Below are positions 26,564-34,656 of a stretch of 64,000 nt of DNA, piece after piece. Position 1 is the stretch's first letter. Every line of letters begins with the position of its first letter. The stretch is from Streptomyces sp. NBC_00234 (GTDB lineage: Bacteria; Actinomycetota; Actinomycetes; Streptomycetales; Streptomycetaceae): the NCBI RefSeq assembly GCF_036195325.1, contig NZ_CP108101.1, positions 5,828,001-5,892,000 on the forward strand, written 5' to 3'. The translations under genes were made by a program, and so were the position numbers. A model generated the notes under the pieces. It saw only the letters and a program-made list of their open reading frames with translations. It made no database searches and was not told where the DNA came from.

Positions 26564-27400
26564 ATGCCCCAGCACACCTCCGGGTCTGACCGCGCGGCAG
26601 TACCACCAGCTGCGCGTGGCACTGTGCGTCCCCCTGCCCCTTCCTCCCTCGACGAGTTGTGGCGTTCCTACAAGTCCACGGGGGACGAGCGGCTGCGGGA
26701 GCAGCTGATCCTGCACTACTCGCCCCTGGTGAAATACGTCGCGGGCCGGGTGAGCGTAGGGCTGCCGTCCAACGTGGAGCAGGCCGACTTCGTCTCCTCC
26801 GGAGTCTTCGGACTGATCGACGCCATCGAGAAGTTCGACATCGAGCGGGCGATCAAGTTCGAGACGTACGCGATCACGCGGATCCGCGGCGCGATGATCG
26901 ACGAGCTCAGGGCGCTGGACTGGATCCCCCGCTCGGTGCGGCAGAAGGCGCGGAATGTGGAGCGCGCCTACGCCACGCTGGAGGCGCAGCTGCGGCGTAC
27001 GCCGTCGGAGGCGGAGGTGGCCGCCGAGATGGGCATCGCCCTGGAGGAACTGCACGCGGTTTTCAGCCAGTTGTCACTGGCCAACGTGGTGGCGCTGGAG
27101 GAACTGCTGCACGTCGGGGGTGAGGGCGGCAACCGGCTGAGCCTGATGGACACGCTGGAGGACACAGCCGCCGACAATCCGGTGGAGGTCGCCGAGGACC
27201 GTGAGCTCAGACGGTTGCTCGCCCGGGCCATCAACACCCTTCCGGACCGGGAGAAGACCGTTGTCACGCTGTACTACTACGAAGGCCTCACCCTCGCCGA
27301 GATCGGCAACGTCCTCGGGGTCACCGAGAGCCGGGTCAGCCAGATCCACACCAAGTCCGTGCTGCAACTCCGGGCGAAGCTGGCCGACGCGGGGCGCTGA
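26564..27400 (+). CDS. whiG: RNA polymerase sigma factor WhiG
   Basis: A 278-residue sigma factor of the FliA/SigD class that starts sporulation of aerial hyphae. Region 2 shows LWRSYKSTGDERLREQLILH, HYSPLVKYVAGRVSVGLP and GLIDAIEKFDIERAIKFETYA; region 3 RARNVERA-like segment; region 4 ALPDREK-like NTLPDREKTVVTLYYYEGLT and AEIGNVLGVTESRVSQIHT. The N terminus MPQHTSGSDRAAVPPAARG matches the S. coelicolor protein as I recall it, which decides ATG 26564 over upstream in-frame codons. The gene is single, following a 255-base gap after dprA. Confidence 0.97.
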   Translation: MPQHTSGSDRAAVPPAARGTVRPPAPSSLDELWRSYKSTGDERLREQLILHYSPLVKYVAGRVSVGLPSNVEQADFVSSGVFGLIDAIEKFDIERAIKFETYAITRIRGAMIDELRALDWIPRSVRQKARNVERAYATLEAQLRRTPSEAEVAAEMGIALEELHAVFSQLSLANVVALEELLHVGGEGGNRLSLMDTLEDTAADNPVEVAEDRELRRLLARAINTLPDREKTVVTLYYYEGLTLAEIGNVLGVTESRVSQIHTKSVLQLRAKLADAGR

Positions 27401-28802
27401 ACCGGCCTCGGACACCGGCACCACGACGCCCGGCCGGGGCGGCTTCGGCCACCTGACAGGGGCGCGCACCCTCCTTGCGAACACCTGCCGCCGTAGAGTG
27501 GATACGTGCCCAGGATTCGAGCGGCCTCCGTGGCCGAGCACCGGACCATGCAGCGCGGCGCCCTCCTGGACGCCGCACGCTCCTTGCTGTCCGAGGGCGG
27601 TACGGAGGCGTTGACCTTCCCCGCTCTCGCCGAACGCACAGGGCTCGCCAGGTCCTCCGTCTACGAGTACTTCCGCTCCCGCGCCGCCGTCGTCGAGGAG
27701 CTCTGCGCCGTCGACTTCCCCGTCTGGGCGGCCGAGGTCGAGAACGCGATGGAGCGCGCCCAGGCGCCGGGGGACAAGATCGAGGCGTACGTCCGCAGGC
27801 AGCTCGACCTCGTCGGGGACAGGCGCCACCGGGCGGTCGTGGCCATCTCCGCGAGCGAACTGGACGCCGGCGCCCGCGAGAAGATCCGGGCCGCGCACGG
27901 CGGTCTGATCGCCATGATCGTCGAGGCCCTGAGCGATCTCGGCCATGAGCAGCCGAGACTCGCGGCGATGCTGCTGCAGGGCTCGGTGGACGCCGCGGTG
28001 CGCCGCATCGAGCTGGGCGCCGAGGAGCCGGGCGTGGTCGCCGACACCGCCGTCGCGATGATCCTGCGCGGTGTACGGGGCTGAACGCCCACACTGCGGC
28101 TGTCACCGCGAGCATTCCCGCCGGGACCGCCGGGACCGCCGGGGCAGGCGCCCCGCCCGCCCCGTAGTCCGCTTCCCGGAACCCGGCCGCAGGGCCGGAC
28201 TCCGTCCCGTCCGCGGGCTCCGGAGCCGGCTCCGGCACGCCGAACACCGGCAGCAGCCGGGAAGGGCCGCGCCTCAGCAGTGCGGGCGGCAGCAGGGACA
28301 GCGGATCCAGATAGGTGTCTCCGCGCCGCAGCCCCCAGTGCAGGCACGCCCCGGGGCAGTGGAAGGGTCCCGGCTCCAGGACCGCCACCGCCTGCCCGGC
28401 GACGACGTCCTCGCCCTCAGGGACCAGGGGGCGCACCGGCTCGTACGTAGTGCGCAGCCGCGGTTCCCCGCTGTCGGCCGCCTCGATGGAGAGCACCCCG
28501 CGCCCGGCCACCGCCCCGGCGAACGAAACCCGGCCGGAGGTGGCAGCCAGCACGGCCGCGCCCGGTTCCGCGGCCAGATCGACGCCGCGATGACCCGGCC
28601 CGTACGGCCCGGCGGGCGGTTCCCACCCCCGTAACACCGCAGGGCGGCCGGACAGCGGCCACGAGCGGTCCGTGTCCGGCGGTGGACCCTCCGAGGCACG
28701 CGCGGACGTGCAGGCCGCCAGTACCGCGAGCAGGGCCGCGACCAGGGCGGACAGGAGAGCTGCGAGGCGGCGGGGAAGGGTCGTTCCATGGGTGCGGCGC
28801 AT
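27336..28802 (-). CDS. Secreted M23 family peptidase (LytM-like), long antisense tail, contains a TTA codon
   Basis: The protein starts MRRTHGTTLPRRLAALLSAL with a signal sequence and a lipobox-like VLAACTS at residues 28-33. The peptidase domain (about residues 60-165) contains GHRGVDLAAEPGAAVLAATS, GRVSFAG, and HWGLRRGDTYLDPLSLL, giving HxxxD and HxH-like zinc ligands of which the second is degenerate (CLHWGL). Residue 57 is a TTA-encoded Leu. No stop occurs before 27336, so as written 488 residues result, of which about 240 are antisense to tetR and Arg/Pro/Ala-rich. That tail is probably unconserved, or a frameshift or lost stop occurred near 28090. Divergent from rpsB. Confidence 0.72.
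   Translation of the reverse strand: MRRTHGTTLPRRLAALLSALVAALLAVLAACTSARASEGPPPDTDRSWPLSGRPAVLRGWEPPAGPYGPGHRGVDLAAEPGAAVLAATSGRVSFAGAVAGRGVLSIEAADSGEPRLRTTYEPVRPLVPEGEDVVAGQAVAVLEPGPFHCPGACLHWGLRRGDTYLDPLSLLPPALLRRGPSRLLPVFGVPEPAPEPADGTESGPAAGFREADYGAGGAPAPAVPAVPAGMLAVTAAVWAFSPVHRAGSSRRRCRRPRPAPRRPARCGAPRRPPSPAAASPRVSAAHGRDRSGPRRSWRSDRRARPGSSRGRRRPVRSRRWPRPPGGACPRRGRAACGRTPRSCPPAPGRAPSRSRPRPPRRGSRRRRAPRRRRRGSGSTRRRRTWRALCVRRERGRSTPPYRPRTARSVRRPGGRRAAWSGARPRRPLESWARIHSTAAGVRKEGARPCQVAEAAPAGRRGAGVRGRFSAPRRPASPGVAARTWCGSG
27506..28084 (+). CDS. TetR family transcriptional regulator
   Basis: A 192-residue repressor. The N-terminal helix-turn-helix is LDAARSLLSEGGTEALTFPA with LAERTGLARSSVYEYFRSRA (about residues 18-55). 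The C-terminal ligand domain has no named family. GTG 27506 is used; an in-frame ATG 27548 would also keep the helix-turn-helix. It lies 105 bases after whiG in the same direction, and convergent with the M23 peptidase whose open frame continues across the whole gene. The target is unknown. Confidence 0.88.
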   Translation: MPRIRAASVAEHRTMQRGALLDAARSLLSEGGTEALTFPALAERTGLARSSVYEYFRSRAAVVEELCAVDFPVWAAEVENAMERAQAPGDKIEAYVRRQLDLVGDRRHRAVVAISASELDAGAREKIRAAHGGLIAMIVEALSDLGHEQPRLAAMLLQGSVDAAVRRIELGAEEPGVVADTAVAMILRGVRG

Positions 28803-28853
28803 GACCGCCACGGTGCCCCGGCCCCCGGATCCGCGGGGATCATGAACCCGATC

Positions 28854-28880
28854 TGTGGACAACGGACCGGTTGTGGACAG
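28854..28880 (-). repeat. Two DnaA-box-like sites upstream of rpsB
   Basis: TGTGGACAA (28854-28862) is the reverse complement of TTGTCCACA, the preferred Streptomyces DnaA box; TGTGGACAG (28872-28880) differs at one position. Spacing is 18 bases centre to centre, the same as in the pair at 22983-23015. They are in the 278-base divergent gap between the M23 gene and rpsB. Confidence 0.65.
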
Positions 28881-29080
28881 CGCCGTCACCCGGCACCCGA
28901 CGGGTCCCGTACACTTCCTTTGGCGATCCGGGTGACCGGGTCGACTTCGCACGCCCCGCCACCACCCTCTCTGCGGACGGTGGCCGCGCTCCTCGGTCCC
29001 TTGTGGCACGGCGCGTCGGGGCGTCAGGCGCGACAGCAATCCTGCGGTCGCGATAACCGAGTACCTCAAGGAGTACGGCC

Positions 29081-30004
29081 ATGGCCGTCGTCACGATGCG
29101 GGAGCTGCTGGAAAGCGGCGTCCACTTCGGTCACCAGACCCGTCGTTGGAACCCGAAGATGAAGCGCTTCATCTTCACGGAGCGCAACGGCATCTACATC
29201 ATCGACCTGCTCCAGTCGCTGTCGTACATCGACCGCGCCTACGAGTTCGTCAAGGAGACCGTCGCCCACGGCGGTTCCATCATGTTCGTCGGCACCAAGA
29301 AGCAGGCGCAGGAAGCGATCGCCGAGCAGGCGACGCGCGTGGGCATGCCCTACGTCAACCAGCGCTGGCTCGGCGGCATGCTGACCAACTTCTCCACCGT
29401 CTACAAGCGCCTCCAGCGCCTGAAGGAGCTGGAGCTCATCGACTTCGAGGACGTGGCCGCGTCGGGCCTCACCAAGAAGGAGCTCCTGGTTCTCTCGCGC
29501 GAGAAGGCCAAGCTGGAGAAGACCCTTGGTGGTATCCGCGAGATGCAGAAGGTGCCCAGCGCCGTCTGGATCGTCGACACCAAGAAGGAGCACATCGCCG
29601 TCGGTGAGGCGCGCAAGCTCCACATCCCGGTCGTCGCGATCCTCGACACCAACTGCGACCCCGACGAGGTCGACTACAAGATCCCGGGCAACGACGACGC
29701 GATCCGCTCCGTCACCCTGCTCACCCGCGTGATCGCCGACGCCGTCGCCGAGGGCCTCATCGCCCGTTCCGGTGCCGCCACCGGTGACTCGAAGCCGGGC
29801 GAGAAGGCCGCCGGCGAGCCGCTCGCCGAGTGGGAGCGCGACCTGCTCGAGGGCGACAAGAAGGCCGACGCCGAGGTTCAGACCTCCGCCGAGACCGAGA
29901 AGGTCGCGGACGCCGAGGCTGCCGAGATCCCCGCCGCCGAGGCTGCTGTCGAGACGCCCGCTGCCGAGGCCGAGGCTCCGGCCGCGGACGCCGAGCAGGC
30001 CTGA
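29081..30004 (+). CDS. rpsB: 30S ribosomal protein S2
   Basis: A 307-residue ribosomal protein with the usual S2 sequence MRELLESGVHFGHQTRRWNP, IDLLQSLSYIDRAYEFVKE, VGTKKQAQEAI, RWLGGMLTNF and DTNCDPDEVDYKIPGNDDAIRS (two parts). The C-terminal 60 residues form an Ala/Glu-rich extension seen in actinomycetes. ATG 29081 follows CAAGGAG. A TACACT box at 28910 could be the -10 of its promoter, which would leave a 165-base leader. Followed by a terminator-like hairpin and tsf. Confidence 0.97.
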   Translation: MAVVTMRELLESGVHFGHQTRRWNPKMKRFIFTERNGIYIIDLLQSLSYIDRAYEFVKETVAHGGSIMFVGTKKQAQEAIAEQATRVGMPYVNQRWLGGMLTNFSTVYKRLQRLKELELIDFEDVAASGLTKKELLVLSREKAKLEKTLGGIREMQKVPSAVWIVDTKKEHIAVGEARKLHIPVVAILDTNCDPDEVDYKIPGNDDAIRSVTLLTRVIADAVAEGLIARSGAATGDSKPGEKAAGEPLAEWERDLLEGDKKADAEVQTSAETEKVADAEAAEIPAAEAAVETPAAEAEAPAADAEQA

Positions 30005-30022
30005 CACCCGTAACGGCTGAAG

Positions 30023-30060
30023 ACGGCGGGGGCCGGTGCTACAAGCACCGCCCCCGCCGT
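30023..30060 (+). terminator. Strong hairpin between rpsB and tsf
   Basis: Ten pairs (ACGGCGGGGG/CCCCCGCCGT), one bulged C and seven more pairs close over ACA. It starts 19 bases after the rpsB stop and may limit read-through into tsf, giving more S2 than Ts message. Confidence 0.8.
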
Positions 30061-30100
30061 TCACCCGTAGATCTTTCAGACTTCGAGAGAGAACAGACTC

Positions 30101-30937
30101 ATGGCGAACTACACCGCCGCTGACGTCAAGAAGCTCCGTGAGCTCACCGGCGCCGGCATGATGGACTGCAAGAAGGCCCTCGACGAGGCCGACGGCAGCG
30201 TCGAAGGGGCCGTCGAGGCCCTCCGTATCAAGGGTCAGAAGGGCGTCGCCAAGCGCGAGGGCCGTTCTGCCGAGAACGGCGCCGTCGTCTCCCTCATCTC
30301 CGAGGACAAGACGTCCGGCGTCCTGCTCGAGCTGAAGTGCGAGACCGACTTCGTCGCCAAGGGCGAGAAGTTCCAGGCCGTCGCCAACGCTCTCGCCGCG
30401 CACGTCGCCGCGACCTCCCCGGCCGACATCGAGACGCTTCTCGCGTCCGAGATCGAGGCCGGCAAGACTGTCCAGGCGTACGTGGACGAGGCCAACGCCA
30501 ACCTTGGCGAGAAGATCGTCCTGGACCGCTTCGCGCAGTTCACCGGCGGTTACGTGGCTGCGTACATGCACCGCACCATGCCCGACCTCCCGCCGCAGGT
30601 CGGCGTGCTCGTCGAGCTGGACAAGGAGAACGCCGAGGTCGCCAAGGACGTCGCGCAGCACATCACTGCCTTCGCCCCGAAGTACCTCAACCGCGACGAG
30701 GTCCCGGCCGAGACGGTCGAGAACGAGCGTCGTGTCGCCGAGGCCACCTCTCGCGAGGAGGGCAAGCCCGAGGCCGCCCTTCCGAAGATCGTCGAGGGTC
30801 GGGTCAACGGCTTCTTCAAGGACGTCGTCGTCCTGGAGCAGGCGTTCGCCAAGGACCCGAAGAAGTCCGTTCAGAAGGTCCTGGACGAGGCCGGTGTCAG
30901 CCTGAAGCGCTTCGCGCGCATCAAGGTCGGCATCTGA
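30101..30937 (+). CDS. tsf: Elongation factor Ts
   Basis: A 278-residue nucleotide exchange factor for EF-Tu. N-terminal UBA-like domain ADVKKLRELTGAGMMDCKKA, then the core signature ELKCETDFVAKGEKF. The rest follows the family. ATG 30101 follows GAGAGAACAG. The position in rpsB-tsf-pyrH-frr-cdsA is universal in actinobacteria. Confidence 0.97.
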   Translation: MANYTAADVKKLRELTGAGMMDCKKALDEADGSVEGAVEALRIKGQKGVAKREGRSAENGAVVSLISEDKTSGVLLELKCETDFVAKGEKFQAVANALAAHVAATSPADIETLLASEIEAGKTVQAYVDEANANLGEKIVLDRFAQFTGGYVAAYMHRTMPDLPPQVGVLVELDKENAEVAKDVAQHITAFAPKYLNRDEVPAETVENERRVAEATSREEGKPEAALPKIVEGRVNGFFKDVVVLEQAFAKDPKKSVQKVLDEAGVSLKRFARIKVGI

Positions 30938-31025
30938 GTCCGTCCGCGAACAACGGTGGACCCCGATAGGGTCTAGTGCAGTCGACGGCCGCACTCATGC
31001 CGGACGACCGCAGATCTGACGAGGA

Positions 31026-31067
31026 GGCCATTGCCGCTGAGGGACACCAGACCCACCGGCAATGGCC
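31026..31067 (+). terminator. Terminator between tsf and pyrH
   Basis: An 11-bp perfect stem GGCCATTGCCG/CGGCAATGGCC with a 20-base loop, followed by TTCTTCG, sits 30 bases before the pyrH start. It may act as an attenuator. Confidence 0.7.
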
Positions 31068-31096
31068 TTCTTCGTATGTGCACGAGGAGAATTTCC

Positions 31097-31873
31097 ATGG
31101 ACAAGGGCGCGGACGCCACACAGGCTGACCACAAGCGCGACGAAGGCACGATTTCCGGACGCTTCATGCTGAAGCTCTCCGGTGAGGCGTTCGCCGGTGG
31201 CGGGGGCCTCGGTGTCGACCCCGATGTCGTGCACACCATCGCCCGCGAGATCGCCGCGGTCGTACGGGACGGCGCGGAGATCGCGGTAGTGATCGGCGGC
31301 GGGAACTTCTTCCGTGGTGCCGAACTCCAGCAGCGCGGCATGGACCGGGCCCGGTCCGACTACATGGGCATGCTCGGCACCGTAATGAACTGCCTCGCGC
31401 TCCAGGACTTCCTGGAGAAGGAAGGCATCGACTCGCGCGTTCAGACCGCCATCACCATGGGCCAGGTCGCCGAGCCGTACATCCCGCTGCGCGCCGTGCG
31501 GCACCTGGAGAAGGGGCGCGTCGTCATCTTCGGCGCCGGCATGGGTATGCCGTACTTCTCCACCGACACCACCGCCGCCCAGCGCGCTCTGGAGATCGAC
31601 GCCAAGGCATTGCTGATGGGCAAGAACGGGGTGGACGGGGTCTACGACTCCGACCCGAAGACCAACCCCGGCGCGGTGAAGTTCGACGCCCTGGAGTACA
31701 GCGAGGTGCTCGCCCGCGATCTCAAGGTCGCCGACGCCACCGCCATCACGCTCTGCCGGGACAACCAGCTGCCGATCCTCGTCTTCGAGCTGACCGCCGA
31801 GGGCAATATCGCCCGCGCCGTCAAGGGTGAGAAGATCGGCACGCTCGTGAGCGACGAGGGCACCAGGGCCTGA
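31097..31873 (+). CDS. pyrH: Uridylate kinase
   Basis: A 258-residue UMP kinase of the amino acid kinase fold, making UDP. Motifs: FMLKLSGEAFAGGGG, AVVIGGGNFFRGAEL, DYMGMLGTVMNCLALQDFL, and GVDGVYDSDPKTNPGA. ATG 31097 follows GAGGAGAATTTCC; the in-frame extension to 31031 crosses the terminator and lacks similarity. A short N-terminal tail (DKGADATQADHKRDE) is typical in Streptomyces. Confidence 0.96.
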   Translation: MDKGADATQADHKRDEGTISGRFMLKLSGEAFAGGGGLGVDPDVVHTIAREIAAVVRDGAEIAVVIGGGNFFRGAELQQRGMDRARSDYMGMLGTVMNCLALQDFLEKEGIDSRVQTAITMGQVAEPYIPLRAVRHLEKGRVVIFGAGMGMPYFSTDTTAAQRALEIDAKALLMGKNGVDGVYDSDPKTNPGAVKFDALEYSEVLARDLKVADATAITLCRDNQLPILVFELTAEGNIARAVKGEKIGTLVSDEGTRA

Positions 31874-31989
31874 CGGCCCCCAAGGATGGACAACGGCCTG
31901 CCGGTCGGACACCGTGCAGGTGAGGACGCGACGCAGGATCCGCAGGGCCCGACGATGCCGGGTCCACTCAAGACACGCAGGAGCACGTG

Positions 31990-32547
31990 GTGATCGAAGA
32001 AATCCTCCTCGAGGCCGAGGAGAAGATGGAGAAGGCCGTTGTCGTCGCGAAAGAGGACTTCGCCGCGATCCGCACCGGCCGCGCGCACCCGGCGATGTTC
32101 AACAAGATCGTCGCCGACTACTACGGCGCGCTGACCCCGATCAACCAGCTGGCCTCGTTCTCGGTTCCCGAACCGCGGATGGCCGTGGTGACTCCGTTCG
32201 ACAAGACCGCCTTGCGCAACATCGAGCAGGCGATCCGTGACTCCGACCTCGGCGTCAACCCGAGCAACGACGGCAACATCATCCGTGTGACGTTCCCCGA
32301 GCTCACGCAGGACCGCCGCAAGGAGTACATCAAGGTCGCCAAGACCAAGGCCGAGGACTCCAAGATCTCGATCCGCTCCATCCGCCGCAAGGCCAAGGAG
32401 ACGCTCGACAAGCTCGTCAAGGACAAGGAGTCCGGCGAGGACGAGGTGCGCCGCGCGGAGAAGGAGCTCGACGACACCACCGCGAAGTACGTCGCCCAGG
32501 TGGACGAGCTGCTCAAGCACAAGGAAGCCGAGCTGCTCGAAGTCTGA
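31990..32547 (+). CDS. frr: Ribosome recycling factor
   Basis: A 185-residue factor that splits post-termination ribosomes with EF-G. Conserved FAAIRTGRAHPAMFNKIVADYYG, EPRMAVVTPFDK and IRDSDLGVNPSNDG. Two adjacent GTG codons, 31987 and 31990, could start; AGGAG at 31979-31983 leaves three versus six bases, so 31990 is preferred and gives MIEEILLEAEEKMEKA like the family. TGATG overlap with cdsA. Confidence 0.96.
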   Translation: MIEEILLEAEEKMEKAVVVAKEDFAAIRTGRAHPAMFNKIVADYYGALTPINQLASFSVPEPRMAVVTPFDKTALRNIEQAIRDSDLGVNPSNDGNIIRVTFPELTQDRRKEYIKVAKTKAEDSKISIRSIRRKAKETLDKLVKDKESGEDEVRRAEKELDDTTAKYVAQVDELLKHKEAELLEV

Positions 32548-33629
32548 TGAACGACTCTTCCTGGGGTGCCCCGCAGGGAGCGGGTTACTGGGGCGCGCCC
32601 CAGATGGGAGCCGCTCCGGCGGGTCCTGCATACGATGTGCACGACGCCCAGCAGACTCGGCCCATGCCCATCGTGCCGGACGTTCCCGACGCAGGTAGAG
32701 ACGCTGACAACCGCGACGACCGGGACCGGGAGGCCGCGCGCGTCAGCGGCCCCCTGTTCCGTGACGAGAAGCCGCAGGAGCCCATGTCCACCCCGCCGCA
32801 GCCCCCGCCGAAGAAGCGCGCGGGGCGTGATCTCCGCGCCGCCATAGGGGTGGGCGTGGGGCTCGGTGCCGTCATCGTCGCCTCGCTCTTCGTCGTGAAG
32901 GCCGTGTTCATCGGCGTGATCGTGGCCGCCGTCGTGGTGGGCCTGTGGGAGCTCACCTCCCGCCTGGAGGAGCGCAAGGGCATCAAGGCGCCCCTCGTGC
33001 CGCTCGCGGTCGGTGGGGCGGCCATGGTCGTCGCCGGCTACGTGCGCGGGGCGGAGGGTGCCTGGGTCGCCATGGCGCTCACCGCGCTCGCCGTGCTGGT
33101 CTGGCGGATGACGGAACCGCCCGAGGGCTACCTCAAGGACGTCACGGCCGGGGTGTTCGCCGCCTTCTACGTGCCGTTCCTGGCCACTTTCGTTGCCATG
33201 CTGCTCACCGCGGACGACGGCGCGGAGCGGGTTCTGACCTTCCTGCTGCTGACCGTGGTCAGCGACACGGGGGCGTACGCGGTCGGCTGGCGCTTCGGCA
33301 AGCACAAGCTCGCACCGCGCATCAGCCCCGGCAAGACCCGCGAGGGCCTGCTGGGTGCCGTGAGCTTCGCCATGGTCGCCGGTGCGCTGTGCATGGAGTT
33401 CCTGGTCGACGACGGTTCCTGGTGGCAGGGCCTGCTGCTGGGCTTCGCGGTCGCGGTCAGCGCCACCCTCGGTGACCTGGGCGAGTCCATGATCAAGCGC
33501 GATCTGGGGATCAAGGACATGGGCACGCTGCTGCCCGGTCACGGCGGGATCATGGACCGGCTCGATTCGCTGCTGCCGACCGCGCCGGTGGTCTGGCTGC
33601 TGCTGGTGCTTTTCGTCGGATCGGGCTGA
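32547..33629 (+). CDS. cdsA: Phosphatidate cytidylyltransferase
   Basis: A 360-residue membrane enzyme making CDP-diacylglycerol for phospholipids. A long hydrophilic N terminus of about 90 residues, Pro/Gln/Asp-rich, precedes eight or so helices. The CDS signature is complete: SDTGAYAVGWRFGKHKL, SPGKTREGLLGA and KRDLGIKDMGTLLPGHGGIM (about residues 310-330) with DRLDS. Its start overlaps the frr stop. A strong terminator with a DnaA box in the loop follows at 33668. Confidence 0.96.
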   Translation: MNDSSWGAPQGAGYWGAPQMGAAPAGPAYDVHDAQQTRPMPIVPDVPDAGRDADNRDDRDREAARVSGPLFRDEKPQEPMSTPPQPPPKKRAGRDLRAAIGVGVGLGAVIVASLFVVKAVFIGVIVAAVVVGLWELTSRLEERKGIKAPLVPLAVGGAAMVVAGYVRGAEGAWVAMALTALAVLVWRMTEPPEGYLKDVTAGVFAAFYVPFLATFVAMLLTADDGAERVLTFLLLTVVSDTGAYAVGWRFGKHKLAPRISPGKTREGLLGAVSFAMVAGALCMEFLVDDGSWWQGLLLGFAVAVSATLGDLGESMIKRDLGIKDMGTLLPGHGGIMDRLDSLLPTAPVVWLLLVLFVGSG

Positions 33630-33667
33630 CATACGGCGTTGCTACCCCGTCTGACCTGCAATGTTGT

Positions 33668-33708
33668 GAGTGAGGGTCCGTTGTCCACAGGACGGCGGGC
33701 CCTCACTC
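33668..33708 (+). terminator. cdsA terminator whose loop contains a DnaA box
   Basis: A 13-bp stem with one G-T pair (33668-33680 with 33696-33708) encloses a 15-base loop that starts with TTGTCCACA (33681-33689), the preferred Streptomyces DnaA box. It begins 38 bases after the cdsA stop. Confidence 0.7.
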
Positions 33709-33924
33709 GTCTGTCCCGGGATGTCCACCGGCTTGCCGGTCACGGTGTCCAGACCGATTCCCACAGAGTCTGACGTCCAGTCCATGCGGGCGGTCTTGTC
33801 CGTGCAGAGGGTGGTTCTTCATTCGGCGCGGCCTAGCGAACAGTGGCGAATCCCCGTACTCGGGCCGATCGCGGAATCTGCGCGGTACGTTTCCCAAGTC
33901 CGGCTTCTCCTTGCCCAAGATCCT

Positions 33925-33960
33925 CTGCTCGTGTCGAGCAGTGGTCCCGATTGGATCGGG
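33925..33960 (+). repeat. Two short hairpins upstream of the 42-residue reading frame
   Basis: CTGCTCG-TGT-CGAGCAG (33925-33941) and CCCGAT-TGG-ATCGGG (33946-33960) are perfect, back-to-back small stems ending 26 bases before the ATG at 33986. The 356 bases from cdsA to that ATG otherwise hold only the terminator noted. Confidence 0.5.
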
Positions 33961-33985
33961 AAGGACGCGAGGAGGGTGCTGGACG

Positions 33986-34114
33986 ATGGTTCGACCGAAT
34001 AGGTATAGGAAGCGCCAGCAACGAACCCAGAGACGTGACTGGGTGCAACTGTCGGTGGGCCTGCTTACGGCGGTCACTGCCATCGCGGGTTGTGTACAAC
34101 AGTTCGCGCACTAG
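33986..34114 (+). CDS. Candidate small lipoprotein or membrane peptide, 42 residues
   Basis: A short frame preceded by GGAGGG (33970-33976) at a normal distance. The product begins MVRPNRYRKRQQRTQRRDW, strongly basic, then a hydrophobic helix VQLSVGLLTAVTAIAGC and ends VQQFAH. The IAGC sequence fits a lipobox, so the mature form would be only seven residues; otherwise it is a single-helix membrane peptide with a cationic head. Base use around it is less GC-rich than in neighbouring genes. Two tandem hairpins follow, suggesting an independent transcript. I do not recognise a family. No homology search could be made. Confidence 0.5.
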   Translation: MVRPNRYRKRQQRTQRRDWVQLSVGLLTAVTAIAGCVQQFAH

Positions 34115-34158
34115 CGATGAGTGCCGCACTGAGATGTTCGGACGATTGGTCGGGTGAA

Positions 34159-34193
34159 GTGAGCCCGGCCGCCTGTTAGTCGGCCGGGCTCAC
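34159..34193. terminator. First of two tandem hairpins after the small reading frame
   Basis: A perfect 13-bp stem GTGAGCCCGGCCG/CGGCCGGGCTCAC with a nine-base loop, 45 bases after the small frame's stop. Confidence 0.75.
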
Positions 34194-34211
34194 ACCGTGT
34201 CCCGCACATGA

Positions 34212-34245
34212 GGGCCTGGCTTCGGCTGACTCCGGAGCCAGGCCC
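34212..34245. terminator. Second tandem hairpin
   Basis: A 14-bp stem with one G-T pair (34212-34225 with 34232-34245) and a six-base loop, followed by TTCGTGG. Together with the preceding one it would insulate the island from the minus-strand genes. Confidence 0.75.
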
Positions 34246-34656
34246 TTCGTGGTCCTGCGGGAGTCCAAGTCCGTCAACACTCGCGAGGAGTCACGGACAG
34301 CCCTTGTGTGAACCGCGGTGGACACATAGCACAAGTCGCGGTCCCGCTCGTTCGTTGCGTTCTTGACTCTACAACCGTCGTCTTGGCTGGAGATCTCCCA
34401 AGCGCGTTTTCACAGGTCACTGGGGTAGCGCGTGATCATGCCCAAAGATGGCGCGGCATGGCGCGGATGGGGCGAATATTTTCAGGGTTCGCGTTAGTGC
34501 AGGTCACGGGCTTGGGTAGTGGCGCGAAAGTAAGAGAAAATGCAGCGATGGGTGGCGAAGGGCTGGCGAATTTCGCTCCGATCAAGACACCTGCGAGCCC
34601 CGATCCCGAGCACGCCTATGACCTTGCGGTGTGAGAGGGAGGCTCGGGTGGAAGCA
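34246..34656. other. Lower-GC stretch without a supportable gene
   Basis: This 411-base stretch has runs such as GAATATTTTCAGGG (34474 region) and AAAGTAAGAGAAAATG (34527 region) that are unusual for the genome. A plus frame at 34308-34634 and a minus frame at 34494-34727 exist, but neither has a ribosome site or motif. It looks like decayed or foreign sequence and lies downstream of the DUF6233 pair. Confidence 0.4.

Noticed and set aside
34308..34634. 108-residue plus frame in the cdsA-rlmN island
   Set aside because: No ribosome site; parts of its translation lack GC-phase bias; could be a fossil but not supportable as a gene.
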